From Gammaproteobacteria bacterium (lineage in GTDB: Bacteria; Pseudomonadota; Gammaproteobacteria; SZUA-229), in contig WFUQ01000119.1 of NCBI GenBank assembly GCA_015484935.1, positions 1 through 5,520 of the forward strand: a stretch of 5,520 bases of DNA, given 5' to 3'. The notes beneath the pieces were generated by a model. That model had not been told where the DNA came from and made no database searches. It saw only the letters and a list, made by a program, of their open reading frames with translations. A program made the translations under genes and the position numbers. Shown here piece after piece: positions 5,473 to 5,520 of this stretch (positions are counted from its first letter, which is position 1; every line of letters starts with the position of its first letter).

Positions 5473-5520
5473 ACTTTTTTACCAAAATAAGAAGCGAAAA
5501 AATCACAAATTTGCACCATC

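Overview
The window looks like chromosomal DNA of a gammaproteobacterium. It carries a rhodanese, secB, gpsA and trmL cluster that resembles the yibN-grxC-secB-gpsA-cysE-trmL neighbourhood of Escherichia coli, together with a membrane-anchored ExeA/MshM-type ATPase. Genes are tightly packed and base composition is fairly even, with no insertion sequence, integrase, tRNA, rRNA or CRISPR array. The genus cannot be named from this sequence alone.

Left part (1-2546, minus strand): a sigma-54-dependent response regulator is followed after one base by an ExeA/GspA/MshM-type AAA ATPase that runs off the left edge. The regulator has a receiver, an AAA+ domain with GAFTGA and a Fis-type helix-turn-helix. 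The intergenic region before it contains a good -24/-12 match facing it, so this sigma-54 activator may itself be transcribed by sigma-54 RNA polymerase. The rest of the operon lies outside the window, so the envelope process it controls (secretion, type IV pilus or polysaccharide export) is not visible.

Middle (2547-3025, plus strand): trmL, a tRNA wobble-position 2'-O-methyltransferase, starts at TTG and is split by a frameshift near its 3' end. The conserved C-terminal SPOUT-knot motif is present but in another frame. The shift sits in a short CACACA/TGTGTG dyad. Removing two bases would restore a protein of normal length, so this is either a sequencing error or a very recent inactivation.

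Right part (3033-5419, minus strand): reading leftwards, an ArsR-family repressor, a membrane-anchored rhodanese, SecB and GpsA form a probable transcription unit with gaps of 58, 76 and 9 bases. The ArsR protein has no metal-binding motif. It has two cysteines, 37 and 103, in the positions expected of persulfide sensors of the SqrR/BigR/YgaV type, and it lies directly upstream of a sulfurtransferase-fold protein. The glutaredoxin gene that often separates the rhodanese from secB is absent. The last 101 bases are AT-rich and hold a candidate promoter, an 8-bp tandem repeat and a strong ribosome binding site for the ArsR gene.

The two points most worth following are the possible reactive-sulfur sensing by the ArsR protein with its rhodanese neighbour, and the self-contained sigma-54 regulator/ATPase module. 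Neither is proven by this sequence.
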